A DNA stretch of 64,000 nt, from NCBI GenBank assembly GCA_973895155.1, contig OZ316896.1, positions 5,332,001 through 5,396,000 of the forward strand, given 5' to 3'. The DNA is from Marsupella aquatica (Eukaryota > Marchantiophyta). Both the position numbers and the translations under genes were made by a program. Each line of letters starts with the position of its first letter. The stretch's first letter is position 1. Below, piece by piece: positions 61,834-64,000 of this stretch. The notes beneath the pieces were generated by a model. The model was given only the letters and a program-made list of their open reading frames with translations, was not told the origin of the DNA and made no database searches.

Positions 61834-61968
61834 GCTCTATTCAAGTTCAAAGAATGCGCAATCGGAATAGGGCACTCTCCTATATTCAAGTTCAAAGAAC
61901 TCGCAATCAGAATCAGGGTACTCTCCTCTATTCAAGTTCAAAGAACTCTCAATCAGTATGAGGGCTCT
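61834..61968 (+). repeat. Tandem repeat, about 45-bp unit, three copies
   Basis: Copies begin CTATTCAAGTTCAAAGAA and end near GGGCACTCTCC or GGGTACTCTCC. Confidence 0.93.
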
Positions 61969-62073
61969 AGTACCAATGGACTATTAGTTTGGGGGTAGAT
62001 TAGTAAATAATTTAGTTTTGGGGATAGATTTATAATAACGATCACTTTGGGGGGTAGTTTAGTAAAATGCTGT

Positions 62074-62185
62074 TCGCTTTTATGGGGAGAGAGGGTCTTC
62101 TGGTCTTCTTTGTGGACCCTTCACAACACATCGCTTTTATAGGAGAGAGGGTCTTCTGGTCTTCTTTGTGGACCCTTCACAACAC
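62074..62185 (+). repeat. 57-bp direct duplication upstream of NAA25
   Basis: 62074-62130 and 62131-62185 share TCGCTTTTAT, GAGAGAGGGTCTTCTGGTCT and GTGGACCCTTCACAACAC; nearly identical. Confidence 0.95.
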
Positions 62186-62249
62186 CATCAGTCTCTTCTC
62201 TGCTCGCCTCGCATCGCAGCCTTGATCTTCTGCTCACAAGCTCCAGAAG

Positions 62250-62545
62250 CGCCAACGTCACGAATTCCAGGATCACATTTGTGTCGAGGAAGTGCGGACG
62301 ATCGAAGGCCACGGACGAGAGACAATCTTGTAGAGAAAAAAATCGGAGAAAAAGCAGCTCCTCCTCGACTTGTACGACGAAATATGCTGAAGAAGTGCGG
62401 AAGATGGAAGGCGACTGATGACTCTGCCCTCCTGGAGTAGAGAAAATCGGAGGAAGCAGCATTCTCCGAGAGCTGCCGACGTCACGAATTACGGCAGCAC
62501 GTTTGTGGTGAAAGAAGTGCGGAAGATCGAAGGTGACGGAACACT
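62250..62545 (+). repeat. Degenerate repeat with GAAGTGCGGAAGATCGAAGG
   Basis: The word occurs near 62287, 62390 and 62515, preceded twice by CGTCACGAATT. It lies in the likely 5' flank of NAA25. Confidence 0.75.
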
Positions 62546-62987
62546 GCGTCCTCCTCGATGTGTGTGCAAGCTCGGGTGGACAGGAAACAACGGAAGATGA
62601 TCGACGGGATGACGAGACTTTTGTGAGCGTTTGTTACTGGTGACGACCGATTTGCGCTGTGTCTATGGTCCACCCGCAAGGGCGGGGTCTATCCGATACT
62701 CGGTCTGCCTCAGCCGTTGGACGTTTCTATGATTTCATGTGTAGGATGGAATGGAATGCGGCATTCGAACGAGTGCTTGGGGTTGAGCTCCACCGCGAGC
62801 TTACTACTCTGGAGTTTGGGAGTTGAGGGGACGCAGCTGGCATGAAGGTTAGGTTAGCGGTAGGGAATTTCAGTTTGCGCGTTGCTGGCATTGTTTCGTA
62901 ACTCCTGCTGCCGTAGAATCCGAACAGAGGCAGGTCTTCGTCGCCGTCGGCCCGGTCGGAGGGATTCTGGTGTCGAGGTTTGGTTTC

Positions 62988-63125
62988 ATGATGGGCTCCA
63001 GGGCAGGCGTAGCGGAAAGGCGGCTGAAGCCATTGTGGGACGCCATAGATACACGTCAATATAAGACGGCTCTGAAGCTGGCGTCTAGTCTGCAGGCCAA
63101 GCACCCCGATTCGTCCTACGTCGTT
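62988..63125 (+). CDS. NAA25: NatB auxiliary subunit NAA25, first exon (gene continues beyond window)
   Basis: NAA25 is the TPR-rich auxiliary subunit that, with the catalytic NAA20, forms the ribosome-associated NatB N-terminal acetyltransferase (Arabidopsis TCU2). Only the first coding exon is visible: 46 codons reading MMGSRAGVAERRLKPLWDAI, then DTRQYKTALKLASSLQAKHP and DSSYVV, ended by the donor GTACGT at 63126. The block ERRLKPLWDAIDTRQYKTAL is the conserved N-terminus of this family. The first of two adjacent ATGs (62988 and 62991) is taken as start. The next exon was not found before the window end. Confidence 0.85.
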
Positions 63126-64000
63126 GTACGTTCACGCTGAATGAGTACCAAATCCTCGATTCAGTACATTGCATTTGCTGTCGTACTAATATTCATGATG
63201 TTCGTTGGTCGATTTAAATTTGGGCTTTTTTGTGGAAGCCTTCGCTGTTGTCCTGGAGAGTCATCGCTCGTTTTCGATCATGTAGGCAGCCATGGGTTTA
63301 AGAGGGGTTTAAGTGCTCCTTTGTTTTTTTTTCTGAAGTTTCCCTTACTGCGAATAATCTAATTTTAGAATTTAATCATCTGGGAAAATCTCGAAGCAGC
63401 TAGGAGGTATGCTGAAGTGGCTTTGCGATTCTCCAATTAATTGTTGAATTGAATGATCGATTACTTTGTTCGTTATGGCACAATTTTTGCACTCGGAATG
63501 TGGTGATGTTGATCAATTGGAAATCATGAATAACCGCCTCGGAGCACCTCCAAAATTGTGAGCTTTGTAGCCGTATACCTGAATGCCTCGTGAGAATGCA
63601 AGCAACCTCAGTTTTTTAATGACCCGTGTATCCCAAGGCTTATTCATTCAATGGTTTATGGTTGGTTTTTCGAATGACGCCATCCAAACAATGTTTGTTG
63701 TGGTCATGAGTCGAGGGGAACGCATCAGTCGAGTGACCCCAAACTGCCTGTTGAGCTTTTGAGATTATGTTACCCACCCTACTTCACCGCAAAGGAATGC
63801 ATTTTGGAAGATTTGCGCAAACGACGAGGCAAAGACAACCTTAGAGGCCAGAACATTGAATAATAACTGTTGAGGACAAAGTTGAGGAGTTGAGCAGCAT
63901 GCCCAGAAATATTGCCACCCTACTTCATTTCTGCAGACAATCTCTACAAAAATGCGGTCTTATCCTGGGGTCATACATTCTCCGATTCAAGAGTGAACCT
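63126..64000 (+). other. Intron 1 of NAA25 (continues past window)
   Basis: Begins with a good donor. No segment up to 64000 gives the expected downstream TPR sequence, so it is presumed intronic. This is longer than other introns in the window. Confidence 0.6.

Noticed and set aside
62727-63104. 125-codon minus-strand frame
   Set aside because: It lies antisense over the NAA25 first exon, which has clear family sequence and a splice donor.
1-64000. tRNA and rRNA genes
   Set aside because: A by-eye scan for B-box-like GGTTCGAATCC words found only isolated partial matches (for example near 17540 and 29880) without a cloverleaf; a tRNAscan run would settle it.

Overview
The window is eukaryotic nuclear DNA from a land plant. 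Its genes are split by many short GT-AG introns, and it carries a nuclear RuBisCO small-subunit gene (rbcS) with a transit peptide plus several plant-type housekeeping genes. Gene density (about one gene per 6-8 kb), short introns and the slightly unusual rbcS mature N-terminus suggest a seedless plant, most likely a moss or other bryophyte. This placement is an inference; no species is claimed. A 100-N assembly gap lies at 13203-13302.

Layout from left to right: (1) an AAE17/AAE18-type acyl-activating enzyme on the minus strand (1-6961, 3' end outside the window, 13 exons reconstructed in frame); (2) 9 kb of repeat-rich intergenic DNA ending in a degenerate satellite next to rbcS; (3) rbcS on the plus strand (16252-17028, two exons); (4) 5.5 kb of tandem arrays; (5) an unidentified exon series on the minus strand (about 22590-23996); (6) golgin candidate 6, the plant p115/Uso1 homologue (24041-31919 minus, 19 exons, 945 codons plus stop); (7) 5 kb of intergenic DNA; (8) a plastid YGGT/YLMG1-type membrane protein (36802-37710 plus); (9) tandem arrays and a candidate MITE; (10) the proteasome lid subunit RPN5 (40781-45064 plus, 11 exons); (11) a single-exon MFS transporter of the UNE2 type (47109-48665 minus) with a repeat array in its 5' flank; (12) repeats holding a solo LTR; (13) plant tRNA(Ile)-lysidine synthase, TilS/RASPBERRY3-like (52511-57763 plus, 11 exons); (14) a decayed retrotransposon gag with a CCHC zinc knuckle (58901-59989 minus), a foldback element and minisatellites; (15) the first coding exon of the NatB auxiliary subunit NAA25 (62988-63125 plus), running off the right edge.

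The genes are unrelated in function and show no operon-like or cluster logic. They cover plastid photosynthesis and plastid biogenesis or translation (rbcS, YLMG1, TilS), peroxisomal or lipid activation (AAE), Golgi tethering (GC6), proteolysis (RPN5), N-terminal acetylation (NAA25) and transport (MFS).

The most distinctive property is the number of short local tandem duplications, more than twenty. Several fall on gene-control positions: the rbcS promoter flank, the rbcS intron (63-bp repeats each carrying a branch-point-like CTAAC), an exact in-frame duplication of a 3' splice site in RPN5, the 5' flank of the MFS gene, the 3' end of YLMG1 and the upstream region of NAA25. I see no gene cluster that looks like a new defence or biosynthetic system. 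All exon models were built by reading splice signals and protein similarity by eye; RNA evidence would be needed to confirm them.
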